From contig NZ_CP053827.1 in assembly GCF_013372145.1 (NCBI RefSeq), positions 1,674,001 to 1,738,000 of the forward strand: 64,000 nt of DNA, written 5' to 3'. Position numbers and translations under genes: made by a program. The stretch's first letter is position 1, and the number at the start of each line of letters is the position of its first letter. This DNA comes from Campylobacter hyointestinalis subsp. hyointestinalis. GTDB lineage: Bacteria > Campylobacterota > Campylobacteria > Campylobacterales > Campylobacteraceae. The notes under the pieces are model-generated. The model searched no databases, had not been told where the DNA came from, and worked only from the letters and a program-made list of their open reading frames with translations. Positions 1-9,002 of the stretch are shown one piece after another.

Positions 1-161
1 AGGTATATAAAGACTTTGAGCCTTTAAAACAAGCTATAAAAATTCTAAAAACAAATTTTTGTGATAAAGCTATAAAAACAATCGCAAGTTCGAATTCGCA
101 AGACAAATTTGAACAGATAAAAAAACTTCAAAATATAAAAAAACAACTCAAAGGAATTTGA
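1..161 (+). CDS. C-terminal end of an upstream gene (partial; possibly DNA primase dnaG)
   Basis: Codons in the frame starting at base 3 are open to a TGA at 159-161, giving a 52-residue basic, helical tail that ends KKQLKGI. The stop overlaps the ATG of the next gene (ATGA), which indicates an operon. In Helicobacter pylori the homologue of the next gene follows dnaG, so this may be the primase helicase-binding tail. That is inference from gene order only, because the fragment carries no diagnostic motif. The start lies outside the window. Confidence 0.45.
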   Translation, partial: VYKDFEPLKQAIKILKTNFCDKAIKTIASSNSQDKFEQIKKLQNIKKQLKGI

Positions 162-1174
162 TGAAAACAAGCGAAGTAAGTACTGCTAAAACAAAATGTC
201 TAGCGCTATTTAGCGGAGGTCTTGATAGTATGCTTGCAATAAAGCTTATGAGCCTTCAAGGTATAGAGGTTCACGCGCTAAATATCGATATTGGATTTGG
301 TGGTGATCCAAATAAAATAGAAACTATGACCAAAAGAGCTGCCATGGCAGGAGCGAGCTTTGAGAGCGTAAATGTCAGGAGTCGCTACTTACAAGAAGTA
401 CTTTTTAATCCAAAATTCGGCTATGGAAAACAATTTAATCCTTGCATTGATTGCCATGGGTTTATGTTTAGGACAGCGATCTCTATGTTAAAAGATTACG
501 GTGCAAGCTTTGTCATCAGTGGCGAAGTCATCGGTCAGCGTCCTATGAGCCAAAGAAATGATGCTATGGTTCATGTCAAAAATCTAGCCTTAGACACCGA
601 AGATATCGTGCTTCGCCCACTTTGTGCTAAACTACTAAAACCAACAAAAGTTGAGCGCGAAGGCTTAGTAGATAGAGAAAAACTCTTAGCTTTAAATGGT
701 AGAGGCAGAAATCCTCAACTCTCTCTTGCAAAAGAATTTGGTTTTGAAGACTACGAAACGCCTGGTGGAGGCTGTTTATACACTATGGAAAGCTTCGCAA
801 ATCGCATAAGAGATTTTATAAAATTTGATAAAGATATGAGCGAAAACGACTTGCAAAGTCTGCGTTATGGTCGTCATTTGCGTCTGCTAGAAGGCGCAAA
901 AATGATAATCGGACGCGATGAAAATGATAATGCTCATCTAGAAGCTTTAAATTTAGATAAGATGCATAGCATCAACTTTGATGATATAGTAGGTGCTCAT
1001 TCATTCATATCAAAAGATGCTTCAAAGAGAGATTTGGAGTTTGGTGCAAGACTTGCTATAACATACTGCAAAAGTGATCCATCACAAATTTACACCGCAA
1101 AAATAGGCGATTTGACCATAGACGTAAAACCTTTTGAAGACAAAAAGGTCGCTAGTGACTTCTTTATAAAATAA
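161..1174 (+). CDS. PP-loop ATP-pyrophosphatase of the tRNA thiolation type (MnmA/ThiI-like)
   Basis: The 337-residue cytosolic protein has an SGGLDS PP-loop near residue 18, the signature of enzymes that adenylate a substrate such as a tRNA base. A CxxC pair (NPCIDCHG, near residue 97) and a later Cys in GGGCLY could carry sulfur or metal. It resembles the MnmA/ThiI-type family represented by H. pylori HP0013. A TTG at 158 is in frame, but I choose the ATG at 161, which overlaps the upstream stop. The next gene begins on the last base of this stop, so translation is probably coupled. The exact substrate is not evident. Confidence 0.75.
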   Translation: MKTSEVSTAKTKCLALFSGGLDSMLAIKLMSLQGIEVHALNIDIGFGGDPNKIETMTKRAAMAGASFESVNVRSRYLQEVLFNPKFGYGKQFNPCIDCHGFMFRTAISMLKDYGASFVISGEVIGQRPMSQRNDAMVHVKNLALDTEDIVLRPLCAKLLKPTKVEREGLVDREKLLALNGRGRNPQLSLAKEFGFEDYETPGGGCLYTMESFANRIRDFIKFDKDMSENDLQSLRYGRHLRLLEGAKMIIGRDENDNAHLEALNLDKMHSINFDDIVGAHSFISKDASKRDLEFGARLAITYCKSDPSQIYTAKIGDLTIDVKPFEDKKVASDFFIK

Positions 1175-2058
1175 TGTTTAAAAAAGTCTATATCGAGATA
1201 AGCGATATCTGCTCGTGTAAATGTAGCTTTTGTCCATCACCAAACCAGCCAAAAAAAGGCACGATGAGCTTAGAGCTTTTTGAGTATGTTTTAAATCAGA
1301 TCTCGCCATTTACAAAATGCGTTTGTCTGCATATTTTGGGCGATCCTTTGGAAGTAGCGAATTTAAAAGAGTATATAAATTTAGTAGCCAAATTTGATCT
1401 AAAGATCGATCTAGTAACGACTGGTAAAATGCTTTATAGACATAGTTTTGATATGCTTTTAGAGCCTCCTTTTCATCAAATTTCATTTTCTTTGAGCGCA
1501 TTTTTGGATAAAAACAGTAAATTTAGCGATGATTACGTCTCAAATTTACTCGCATTTTGCAATGCAAGTTTAACAAAAAAAAGCGATACATTTATAAATT
1601 TACGCGTCCAAAGCGACTTTTTACTTACAAACGATATAAATTTACAAAAGCTCATAAATGCGTTTGAAAAGCATTTTAATATAAATTTAAATAGCGAGTT
1701 AAAACGTATAAAAGAGGACTTTGCAAAAGGTATTTATCCTAAAAATACAAAAATTCGTCTTGCTAGAAAAATACTACTAAACTTAAAAACATCATTTGAA
1801 TGGAAAAATTCAAACTCGAAAACCATTCAAAAAGCCTGTTACGCACTAAAAGATCAGCTAGGAATTCTCAGTGACGCTTCTGTCGTGCCTTGTTGTATCG
1901 ACTACGCAGCACAGATAAATCTCGGCGATCTAAAAACCGCAGATCTAGGTCAAATTCTAAACTCACAACGCGCTATAAATATCAAAAAATCATTCGCAAA
2001 AGGTATTGCGATAGAAAAAACTTGTCAAAAATGTGGATATATAACAGGCGTTAGTTAA
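1174..2058 (+). CDS. Radical SAM / SPASM-type protein
   Basis: The 294-residue protein carries CxxxCxxC near residue 13 (CSCKCSFC), the site that binds the [4Fe-4S]-SAM cluster. The C-terminal third has further Cys pairs (VPCCID and CQKCGY) spaced like a SPASM or twitch auxiliary cluster domain. It overlaps the preceding PP-loop gene by one base (TAATG), so the two are co-expressed and may act in one modification pathway. The substrate cannot be read from sequence. Confidence 0.75.
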   Translation: MFKKVYIEISDICSCKCSFCPSPNQPKKGTMSLELFEYVLNQISPFTKCVCLHILGDPLEVANLKEYINLVAKFDLKIDLVTTGKMLYRHSFDMLLEPPFHQISFSLSAFLDKNSKFSDDYVSNLLAFCNASLTKKSDTFINLRVQSDFLLTNDINLQKLINAFEKHFNINLNSELKRIKEDFAKGIYPKNTKIRLARKILLNLKTSFEWKNSNSKTIQKACYALKDQLGILSDASVVPCCIDYAAQINLGDLKTADLGQILNSQRAINIKKSFAKGIAIEKTCQKCGYITGVS

Positions 2059-2102
2059 CCAAAATTTGCTAAAATTCCAAAAAAATATTTAAAGGATAAA
2101 CC

Positions 2103-2789
2103 ATGGAAAAAAACAACTTTATAGCAATCAGTCTTGTTATTTCAGCTATAATTCTAGCTTTTGGATTTAGCTCAATAATCAAAGACGAAAGAAGCGTAGT
2201 AGTCAAAGGACTAGCTCAAAAAGAGGTAAAAGCGGATCTTGCCTTGTGGCAAATGAGCTTTTCTTTAGGGGATAATGACCTTGCAAATCTTAAAAAAACT
2301 ATAGAAGAAAAGACAAAGATAGCATCAAATTTCTTAAAAAAACAAGGTCTTGAGAGCAAAGATTTTAGCGTACAAGCTCCAACTATCACAGATAATTCGG
2401 TAAATCCGTATATGGACACGCAAAAGATCCGCTACACATACATAGCTAAAGTAAATTTGCTTATTAGAACAGACAAGATAGAACAAGCCAAAAAAGCTCA
2501 AAGCAACTCTTTAGATCTAGCAAGTGATGGTATCGCCGTGTCAAATGACTTTGACAATAAAATCACTTTTGAATTTACCAAGCTAAATGATATAAAACCA
2601 GAAATGATAGCCTTAGCCACTAAAAACGCCAGACTAGCCGCGCAGCAGTTTGCTAATGACTCAGGAAGTAAAGTTGGCGAGATCAAAAAAGCCACTCAAG
2701 GACTATTTAGCGTAGAAAACGCAGCCATAGGGTTAGAAGATATCAAAAGCATAAGAGTCGTTACTCAAGTAGAGTACCAACTAAGATAA
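2103..2789 (+). CDS. SIMPL-domain (DUF541, YggE-like) membrane-anchored periplasmic protein
   Basis: The 228-residue protein starts with a hydrophobic signal or anchor helix (about residues 6-26) followed by a SIMPL/DUF541-type domain beginning SVVVKGLAQKEVKADLALW. Family members such as E. coli YggE are linked to oxidative-stress tolerance, but the biochemistry is unknown. An AAAGGA Shine-Dalgarno lies just upstream of the ATG, 44 bases after the radical SAM gene. A strong hairpin follows the stop. A second, weaker SIMPL-like candidate lies at 20962-21723. Confidence 0.75.
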   Translation: MEKNNFIAISLVISAIILAFGFSSIIKDERSVVVKGLAQKEVKADLALWQMSFSLGDNDLANLKKTIEEKTKIASNFLKKQGLESKDFSVQAPTITDNSVNPYMDTQKIRYTYIAKVNLLIRTDKIEQAKKAQSNSLDLASDGIAVSNDFDNKITFEFTKLNDIKPEMIALATKNARLAAQQFANDSGSKVGEIKKATQGLFSVENAAIGLEDIKSIRVVTQVEYQLR

Positions 2790-2800
2790 ACTCACGATAT

Positions 2801-2841
2801 CAAGAGCAAAATATACGAATTTTGCTCTTGAGACGTTTTTT
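2801..2841 (+). terminator. Rho-independent terminator after the SIMPL gene
   Basis: A 12-bp perfect stem (arms 2801-2812 and 2819-2830, loop of 6) is followed by a T-rich stretch (2835-2841). It ends the plus-strand operon before the convergent radical SAM pair. Confidence 0.8.
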
Positions 2842-2881
2842 ATCTATAAATTTAATAGGCCAACATTGTAATTTTCTCTTT

Positions 2882-3766
2882 TTACCAAGTATTTTTTCTT
2901 GCCGATTTTTTTATCTCTTCATGATAGAAAAAATTTACTATAGTCGGCAAAGCATCAAACGGCTTAGCCCAACTATCGTCGTTATGTATGTATTTTAGTG
3001 CATTTTGAGCCGCATATAAACGAATTTCTTTATCAAGCTCTTCCCAGTAAAAACGACTTCTGAGCTGATAAATTTCTTTATATAAAGGCATAAGCTTTGG
3101 ATATTTTGCTTGTATATAACTCATAATGTCCGCCTTGTAAGTTCCGCGTAAATTTAGATTTTCTAGCCATATTAGATTGCATTGCTCTTTTACTCGCTTT
3201 ACTATCGCCTTTACATCAGTAATCCCAGGGAAAATCGGCGAGATAAAACAAGTCGTTCGTATCTGCTCATCGTGTAAACGCTTCATCGCTACAAGTCTTC
3301 GCTCTATACTCACGGCTCTATCCATATCATTTTTAAACTCTTCATCTAGAGTATTTATACTAAATCCGACTCTTGCATTAGCAAACGTCTTTATCAGATC
3401 CATATCTCTAAGCACCAGATCGGACTTTGTCTGGATACTGAGCTTTACATCGCTACCTTGGAGCTGTTCTAAAAGCGCTCTTGTACGTTTGTATTTCTCT
3501 TCTTGTGGGTTATACGGATCGGTCACAGAGCCTAAAAATAGCTCTTTTCCGCTGTATTTTTGAGTATCTAGCTTATCCCATAGTTTTACATCCAAAAACT
3601 CACCCCAAAGCTCTTTGTGCCCAGTAAATCTTTTCATAAAGCTAGCATAACAATACTTGCAAGCATGAGTGCAACCTACATAAGGATTGCACGAGTAATC
3701 ACTAATAGGCAGATTTGATTTCGTAAATACGCTTCCCACTTTGATCTCTTTTATGATCGGTTCCAA
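2882..3766 (-). CDS. Radical SAM protein of the spore-photoproduct-lyase-like (SPL/Rv2578c) group
   Basis: The 294-residue protein contains NPYVGCTHACKYCYA near residue 27, a CxxxCxxC cluster motif in the context typical of the SPL-like/Rv2578c radical SAM group. The start is a TTG placed directly after the TAA of the upstream gene, with GGAAAG overlapping that stop as ribosome binding site. The partner upstream is a DUF1848 protein, so the two probably work together. The substrate is unknown. Nucleic-acid repair or modification is only suggested by family members. Confidence 0.75.
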   Translation of the reverse strand: MEPIIKEIKVGSVFTKSNLPISDYSCNPYVGCTHACKYCYASFMKRFTGHKELWGEFLDVKLWDKLDTQKYSGKELFLGSVTDPYNPQEEKYKRTRALLEQLQGSDVKLSIQTKSDLVLRDMDLIKTFANARVGFSINTLDEEFKNDMDRAVSIERRLVAMKRLHDEQIRTTCFISPIFPGITDVKAIVKRVKEQCNLIWLENLNLRGTYKADIMSYIQAKYPKLMPLYKEIYQLRSRFYWEELDKEIRLYAAQNALKYIHNDDSWAKPFDALPTIVNFFYHEEIKKSARKNTW

Positions 3767-4684
3767 TTACTTTCCTTGTATAAAGCTTTTTTGCGCACTT
3801 TGTTGCAAAATATCCGTATCGTTCAAATGCCCCAAGATCAAAGGAGAAGTAAAATCGTGATATTTATAATTTTGGATTGCTTTCTTAGGAGATTTATTTG
3901 CGTAGCAGTATTTGCAACCGTTTAAACAGCTATCATAAGCACCGATATCTCTGCTTTCTATGCAATGACAACCCTGCCTCATACCTTTGTGTTTTAGATC
4001 TTTAAATTTAACTCCGTTTGCACTTCCTAGCATCTCTAACGTCATACAACCAGATGTTTGGATACCGTACTTAGAATAATCCCCGTTTGTACCACAAGTC
4101 TGGATATACAAGCCTTGAGCATTTGCTATGGCTCCAAGCTCACGCGCGATAGCGTCTTTATCTGCTTCACTAAGAGCTTTTAATTCAGGCATATTTACTT
4201 CTAGTCTTTTATACATCTCAACAAAACTAAAAATACAACGCTGAACATAAGGAACGATCTGCTTTGCCATATATCCAAAAGTCTTTATATGCGTATCTAG
4301 CGTATATATTTTAGTAAAAAGCACTGGATCATACCGCCATGCTATGCGATTTTTGCCCACTATCTCTGAGAGCTTTTGAAGCGTTTGAATGCTTTTATCG
4401 ATAGATGGTACGCCAGGCTCTATATCTTTGCCATAAGCAGTGATAGTATAGTGAAAATACGTATTAAATTTATCCGTGATACTTCTTATATCTTTCAAAA
4501 TCGGCTCATAATTTTTCGAGCAGAATACGACGCAATCTACCGTGCGCGGATCTAACTCGTACCTTGAGACTTTATTTGGAAAAAGCGGATTGCGTGAAAG
4601 TACATAGCCTTCTTCGAAACGCTTCAAAAGCCATTTAGTATAGTACTGTACACTATCTGTGCGGCCGCCCGTGTTGATGATCAT
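3767..4684 (-). CDS. DUF1848 family protein
   Basis: The 305-residue protein begins MIINTGGRTDSVQYYTKW, matching DUF1848. A cysteine-rich C-terminus (CHCIESRDIGAYDSCLNGCKYCYAN) contains a CxxxCxxC arrangement, so it probably binds an Fe-S cluster, perhaps a C-terminal radical-SAM-like site. It is the first gene of a two-gene operon with the SPL-like radical SAM enzyme, with no bases between its stop and the next start codon. Function is not known. Confidence 0.75.
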   Translation of the reverse strand: MIINTGGRTDSVQYYTKWLLKRFEEGYVLSRNPLFPNKVSRYELDPRTVDCVVFCSKNYEPILKDIRSITDKFNTYFHYTITAYGKDIEPGVPSIDKSIQTLQKLSEIVGKNRIAWRYDPVLFTKIYTLDTHIKTFGYMAKQIVPYVQRCIFSFVEMYKRLEVNMPELKALSEADKDAIARELGAIANAQGLYIQTCGTNGDYSKYGIQTSGCMTLEMLGSANGVKFKDLKHKGMRQGCHCIESRDIGAYDSCLNGCKYCYANKSPKKAIQNYKYHDFTSPLILGHLNDTDILQQSAQKSFIQGK

Positions 4685-4730
4685 TTTTGATTTTCCTTAT
4701 TTTTGGTTGTTACCATTGATTATTATGGCC

Positions 4731-4863
4731 CTACTTGCGATATATCTCTTTTTGTTTTAAATTTGGCGATTTGTCTGATTTGTAACCAATAGCTAAAAAA
4801 CAAGCCAAATCATAGTCTGCCGGAGCTCTTACTGCTTGCTTAGTATGCTTACTTTCATCTATG
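4731..4863 (-). pseudogene. Nitroreductase C-terminal remnant
   Basis: The minus-strand frame ending in TAG at 4731-4733 encodes about 44 residues (KQAVRAPADYDLACFLAIGY...LKQKEIYRK) that look like the C-terminus of a nitroreductase-family flavoprotein. The frame is stopped by an in-frame TAG just upstream, and no N-terminal part is visible. It is a gene scar left between the DUF1848 gene and the IS607 element. Confidence 0.45.
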
Positions 4864-4869
4864 ATCTAG

Positions 4870-5182
4870 ATATGTTTCTCATGCTCTAAACATCTTCATA
4901 TCAATGCGGATTAGTATAGTATTATTTAGAATTATTTGCAAATAGTCCAATGGCAAAGAATATCTCTTTTACCGCTTATAAACCATTTCATACGGCGCTA
5001 TAAGTCATCTGAAATAAGCTCTCGTTTATGATTATTTTATTAAAGCTTAAATTTACTACATTTTACTTTAAACTAGCGATATAAAAATAAAATAAGAAAT
5101 AGATCAAAAAAGTATAGAATAATTATAAAAATAGAATATATAAATTTAAAAGAGCGAGCAAAAGCTCACCGTTCCTACAAAC
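4870..5182. other. Intergenic AT-rich stretch beside the IS607 element
   Basis: About 310 bases without a credible gene. A short GAGC-AAAA-GCTC hairpin (5156-5167) lies just outside the repeat array at the tnpB end and may belong to the element's guide RNA or a terminator. Nothing else is recognised. Confidence 0.4.
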
Positions 5183-5330
5183 CTATAAAATCCTATAAAA
5201 AGATATAAAACTCTATAAATAGGATTTTTGTTGTATTCCTGTTTCAACCTTGCTAGTTGCTATTTGATTTATTGCTAAATCATTTAACAGAGCTGTCAAG
5301 TCCGCAGGCGTAAATTCGGCAAGAACTTTG
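5120..5330 (-). ncRNA. Possible TnpB omega/reRNA guide (approximate bounds)
   Basis: TnpB nucleases of IS200/IS605 and IS607 elements use a guide RNA transcribed from the 3' end of tnpB through the element's right end into the flank. The corresponding region here is the last ~110 bases of tnpB plus the downstream repeat array. No conserved secondary structure was confirmed by eye, so bounds and existence are inference from the family. Confidence 0.3.
5183..5220. repeat. Four CTATAAAA-type repeats at 10-bp spacing, tnpB-end of IS607
   Basis: Copies lie at 5183-5190, 5193-5200, 5203-5210 (one mismatch) and 5213-5220 (one mismatch). They are spaced exactly 10 bases, about one helical turn, which suggests cooperative protein binding on one face of the DNA. 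The other end of the element carries the same motif. I infer recombinase binding sites. Confidence 0.6.
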
Positions 5331-6505
5331 CCTATTTTTTGCTTTAATTGTGAAAGCAAATTAAGACTAGCATTGTAGTCTCTATCAATGCTAATTTCAC
5401 ATTCATCGCAAATATAAACTCTATCTTTTAGAGCTAAATTTTCTTTTATAGTTCCACAATTAGAGCATAATTTAGAACTAGGATAAAATCTATCTACTTG
5501 ATAGATTTCTTTATCGTTGTAGCTAGATTTATATTCTAGTTGCCTTTTAAACTCATAAAAACTTACATCGCTTATAGATTTAGCAAGTCTATGATTACTC
5601 ATCATCCCTTTTACATTTAAATCCTCTAAGCAAAAATATTTAATATTTGCTACCAAGCTAGAAGTAAGCTTGTGTAAAAAATCACTTCTTATATTTGCTA
5701 TTTTACGATGTAATTTATTTAGCTTAATACTTGCTTTTAGATAATTGCTAGATTTTTTAATGCCTTGCATTGCTTCTTGCTTGGTTTTTGCGTGTTGCTT
5801 TTTACTTAGCTGTCTAGCTCTTTTTATCATTAAGCGGTTAAGCTTAGCTAATGGTTTAGGTGCTTTTATCTCTAAGCCATTAGATAAACTTAAAAACGAT
5901 TTTAAGCCTACATCTATGCCAAGTGCTAAATCATTATTTTTAGCTTTATTATGAGTTTTTAGATACTCATCTTTACTAATTTGCATACTAAAAGAAGCAA
6001 AGAATTTATCACCCATTTGAGAAATTGTTACAGAATTAACTTTGCCATTAAATCTCAATTTCTCTTTCATTTTTACAAGTCCTAAATTTGGCACTTTTAA
6101 ATACTTTTCATCTTTGATTATTGCTTGGTCTCCACCTATGTAATAAGAGCCGAAATTATCTTTCTTTTTCTTAAATTTTGGATAGCTTACTTTACCTTGT
6201 TTTAAATCTCTAAAAAATTTTTGAAATGCTAGATTTAGATTTAAAAAAGGCTGTTGCGTAGCATATTTACTTACTTCATACACAAAGGGGAATTGTTCTT
6301 TTTTAATGGCATTAAATTCCTTTTTTAAATCTAAATGTGTTACTTTAATGCCTTGCTTGTAGTATTCTTGCCATTTTGCAAGTCCCCAATTATAAGCAAG
6401 TCTAGCACAACCAAAGGCTTTTTTAAAATGAGTTTTAGCTTTATTATTTGGCTTTAACTCTATCTTATGAGAAATGCTAATAAGCTCATTATTATTTGCT
6501 GACAT
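5213..6505 (-). CDS. tnpB: TnpB, RNA-guided endonuclease of IS607
   Basis: The 430-residue protein has the TnpB architecture: an N-terminal OrfB helix-turn-helix region, a RuvC-I Asp (D198 in GIDVG), RuvC-II Glu (E294 in LEDLNVKG), a four-Cys zinc ribbon (C347, C350, C366, C369) and RuvC-III Asp in DRDYNAS (D374/D376). All catalytic positions are present. TnpB is an RNA-guided DNA nuclease, the ancestor of Cas12, which helps retain the element. Its start overlaps the end of tnpA. The C-terminus runs into the repeat array at the element's end. Confidence 0.9.
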   Translation of the reverse strand: MSANNNELISISHKIELKPNNKAKTHFKKAFGCARLAYNWGLAKWQEYYKQGIKVTHLDLKKEFNAIKKEQFPFVYEVSKYATQQPFLNLNLAFQKFFRDLKQGKVSYPKFKKKKDNFGSYYIGGDQAIIKDEKYLKVPNLGLVKMKEKLRFNGKVNSVTISQMGDKFFASFSMQISKDEYLKTHNKAKNNDLALGIDVGLKSFLSLSNGLEIKAPKPLAKLNRLMIKRARQLSKKQHAKTKQEAMQGIKKSSNYLKASIKLNKLHRKIANIRSDFLHKLTSSLVANIKYFCLEDLNVKGMMSNHRLAKSISDVSFYEFKRQLEYKSSYNDKEIYQVDRFYPSSKLCSNCGTIKENLALKDRVYICDECEISIDRDYNASLNLLSQLKQKIGKVLAEFTPADLTALLNDLAINQIATSKVETGIQQKSYL

Positions 6506-7130
6506 TTTCTACCACCACTTCTTGCATTTCATCTAAAAGTTTTTTATTTTTCTTTGAGCGTGAGCCATAAAGTCTAGCTGAAAATACTGTGATTATTTCC
6601 AACACATCTTTGGCTAATTCTTCTTCAAATTTTACGCTTTCTTCGCCTTTATTTATTATTATTACTTCTACTTCTTTGGCTTCACATATAGCAAATACTA
6701 GCTCAGCACCAAAGCGTAAAAGTCTGTCTTTGTGAGTTAAAACTAATCTTTTTACTTTGCCATCTAGAATTTGATTTAGCAATTTAGTTAAGCCTTTTTT
6801 ATAATAATTCATACCAGAGCCTAAATCTTGTATAACTTCATAATTAAAGCCTTGTTTAGAACAATATAGCTCTAAGACTTGAACTTGCCTTATTAAATCA
6901 TCTTTTTGGTCGTGGCTAGAAACACGAGCATAAGCAATAGTTTTTAAGCTATCTTTATTAAAAACTAGGTTTTTATTTATAGCTTTTAATGTTTCTAGCT
7001 TATACCTACGCTCTCCACCCTTAGTCATATCATCAGGTTTTAATAAGCCTTTTTTATCCCAATTTCTAAGAGTTTGGATAGTAACACCAAGAGCTTTACT
7101 AGCTTGACCGATTGATAATAATTTATTCAT
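6492..7130 (-). CDS. tnpA: IS607 TnpA serine recombinase
   Basis: The 212-residue protein has a MerR-type helix-turn-helix (about residues 5-45, IGQASKALGVTIQTLRNWDKKG) followed by a resolvase domain with catalytic Ser about residue 71 (YARVSSHDQ) and a conserved Arg region (LTHKDRLLRFG). This N-terminal DNA-binding order is specific to IS607-type transposases, which use a circular intermediate with little target specificity. It overlaps tnpB by 14 bases. The perfect palindrome 38 bases upstream of the start is a likely binding site. Confidence 0.9.
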   Translation of the reverse strand: MNKLLSIGQASKALGVTIQTLRNWDKKGLLKPDDMTKGGERRYKLETLKAINKNLVFNKDSLKTIAYARVSSHDQKDDLIRQVQVLELYCSKQGFNYEVIQDLGSGMNYYKKGLTKLLNQILDGKVKRLVLTHKDRLLRFGAELVFAICEAKEVEVIIINKGEESVKFEEELAKDVLEIITVFSARLYGSRSKKNKKLLDEMQEVVVENVSK

Positions 7131-7167
7131 AGGACTATTTTAGCAAATTTTAAAAAATAAGTCAAGT

Positions 7168-7204
7168 AAAATCTATAAAATATTTATATAATTTTATAGA
7201 TTTT
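7168..7204. repeat. 14-bp perfect inverted repeat at the tnpA end of IS607
   Basis: Arms 7168-7181 and 7191-7204 are perfect complements with a 9-base A/T spacer. Each arm contains CTATAAAA, the same motif repeated at the other end of the element. It lies just upstream of tnpA, so it may serve as recombinase binding site, tnpA operator or both. Confidence 0.7.
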
Positions 7205-7242
7205 TTTAGAATTTACTTAGCAGTTATAAGCCCTTTAAGCAG

Positions 7243-8988
7243 TCACGTTCTAAACTCTGATAATTTCGCATTTAGCGTTTCGGTCATTTTGCTTAGATGA
7301 TCGGCTGCTTCAGCCATTTCTTCAGCACTTCTTGCATTTTCTATCGAAAGCCCGTTGATGTTTTTGATGCTCTCAGCCATAAGATCTATCTCATTTACAT
7401 TTATCAAATAATTATTGACTGTTGCTTCTGTGATCTTAATGGTTTCATCCATAGTACTGCTCATACTAAAGATTTTATCTTTAACTTGATTTGAGATATC
7501 GACTAAAGCACTAACATTCTTAGCATTCTTAATCATTCTTTCACTAGAATCAGCGATAGACTGAACGATAACGTTTATGGTAGAGTTTATCTCTATCAAG
7601 CTCTTTTGAGTTCTCTCAGCTAGTTTTCTTACCTCATCGGCAACTACGGCAAATCCTCTGCCGTGTTCTCCTGCGCGAGCTGCTTCAATGGCAGCATTTA
7701 GAGCGAGTAAATTTGTCTGATCTGCTATATCGTTGATAACAGTTAGTATATCTTTAACTTGTTCTGCATCTTTAGAAAGCTGACTGATAGTCCCGGCAAG
7801 CTCGTTTTCGGTATCTGCACTATTTTGAATTTCTTTTGTAAGTCTAGCTATAGACTGATTTGATTCTTCCATATATGCATTTGCTTGTTCTAAATTTATC
7901 TTATTTTCTTTAGCGATCTCTATGCCCTCATGCATTATAGTTTTTATATCATCTGCTTTTTGCGTAGTTTGTTTGACTATAGATGATGATTCGTCGATCC
8001 TTTTTCTAGATTGTAATGACGTAGCAAAAAGCTCTCCTGCGATAGATGAATTTTCCGATGAGAGATTTTTTGCGTCTATGATCAATTTGCTAAGATTATC
8101 TGCGGCTACTTTTAACTGTCCCATAGCGCTTGATTTAGAATTTGCAATGATCTCTTGAGTCAAATCACCTAAAGCTAGACCGTTTATGACTTTTTCTAGT
8201 CCAGCTGGAGTACCTCCAAGTACGCACTCAGTGATCTTTGATCCAGCAAAAACTATAAGACCAACTAGGACAATAGTTATAATCAAAACTGCAACAAACA
8301 GAATTTGAAGAATATTTAGGTTATTTTGAGCTGTATCGACTTGAGATTTTGTTCTTTTTTCCATTAAAACAAAAAAGTCGTCTAAAGGCTTCATAATCTC
8401 TGCTTTGTATTTATGATATTGTTTGCCATTTACAAGATCCATAGCCATCTTCAAGTCTGGTTCGCCTTTTATAGTAAAATTTCCAGAATCATCCTCAAAA
8501 ATTCCATCTACGGCGTTCATTGCTTTAGTCTCAAGCTCAGCTAGACTACTTGATCTAGCGCTGGATTCTTTTAGTTTTTTAAATTCCTCGTCGCTAAAAC
8601 CATTTTTCTTCATCAAATCTTCTAAAGATATAAGCTCATTACTATCAGCTCTTGGTTTATCTACACCACCAGCTACAAAATCCCAATATATCCTGTAGTA
8701 ATCCACAGGACGTACTCTTTTACCAGCGCGTATATCAACTACAGCCATATACTGATCTTTATATGACTTATCTCCAGTAGCCACATATGATCTAACTAGC
8801 CTAGTTAAATCATCAGAACTCTGCCTTAATTCATCGGCTAATTTATAAGATAAAAGTTGATAGCTTGCAGCTTGATTTAATGAAGAAGAAGCATTTAGTA
8901 ATTTGTAGAAAATAATACCCAATGCAAACACCGAAATCACGGAAAACAAGATTAAAAATTTTTGCAAATTTTTATAAAAACTTAGCAT
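7243..8988 (-). CDS. Methyl-accepting chemotaxis protein
   Basis: The protein has a first membrane helix ([17 protein letters not shown]), a periplasmic sensing region of about 190 residues, a second membrane helix ([20 protein letters not shown]), a HAMP-like linker and the signalling hairpin with [31 protein letters not shown]. The ligand is unknown. I choose the ATG at 8988. An upstream in-frame ATG at 9009 would put a poly-G9 tract inside the coding sequence. With the downstream start the G tract sits where a Shine-Dalgarno belongs. Either way tract-length change could switch or tune expression. Confidence 0.85.
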   Translation of the reverse strand: MLSFYKNLQKFLILFSVISVFALGIIFYKLLNASSSLNQAASYQLLSYKLADELRQSSDDLTRLVRSYVATGDKSYKDQYMAVVDIRAGKRVRPVDYYRIYWDFVAGGVDKPRADSNELISLEDLMKKNGFSDEEFKKLKESSARSSSLAELETKAMNAVDGIFEDDSGNFTIKGEPDLKMAMDLVNGKQYHKYKAEIMKPLDDFFVLMEKRTKSQVDTAQNNLNILQILFVAVLIITIVLVGLIVFAGSKITECVLGGTPAGLEKVINGLALGDLTQEIIANSKSSAMGQLKVAADNLSKLIIDAKNLSSENSSIAGELFATSLQSRKRIDESSSIVKQTTQKADDIKTIMHEGIEIAKENKINLEQANAYMEESNQSIARLTKEIQNSADTENELAGTISQLSKDAEQVKDILTVINDIADQTNLLALNAAIEAARAGEHGRGFAVVADEVRKLAERTQKSLIEINSTINVIVQSIADSSERMIKNAKNVSALVDISNQVKDKIFSMSSTMDETIKITEATVNNYLINVNEIDLMAESIKNINGLSIENARSAEEMAEAADHLSKMTETLNAKLSEFRT

Positions 8989-8993
8989 GGCTA

Positions 8994-9002
8994 CCCCCCC
9001 CC
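8994..9002 (-). repeat. Poly-G9 tract at the start of the chemoreceptor gene (phase-variation candidate)
   Basis: Nine consecutive C on the plus strand, which is G9 on the coding strand. It lies between two in-frame ATGs (9009 and 8988). G runs of 8 or more are hypermutable contingency loci in Campylobacter. A one-base change would frameshift from the first start or alter Shine-Dalgarno strength and spacing for the second. Confidence 0.75.

Larger units (their letters stand above)
5183..7204 (-). mobile_element. IS607-family insertion element (serine recombinase + TnpB)
   Basis: Two adjacent minus-strand genes, a MerR-headed serine recombinase (tnpA) and tnpB, overlap by 14 bases. This is the gene pair that defines IS607. 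CTATAAAA-type motifs are repeated at both outer edges (5183-5220 and 7168-7204), so I place the ends near them. Exact ends are uncertain because IS607 elements lack terminal inverted repeats and make no target duplication. Both genes are full-length with catalytic residues present, so the element may be active. Confidence 0.75.
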
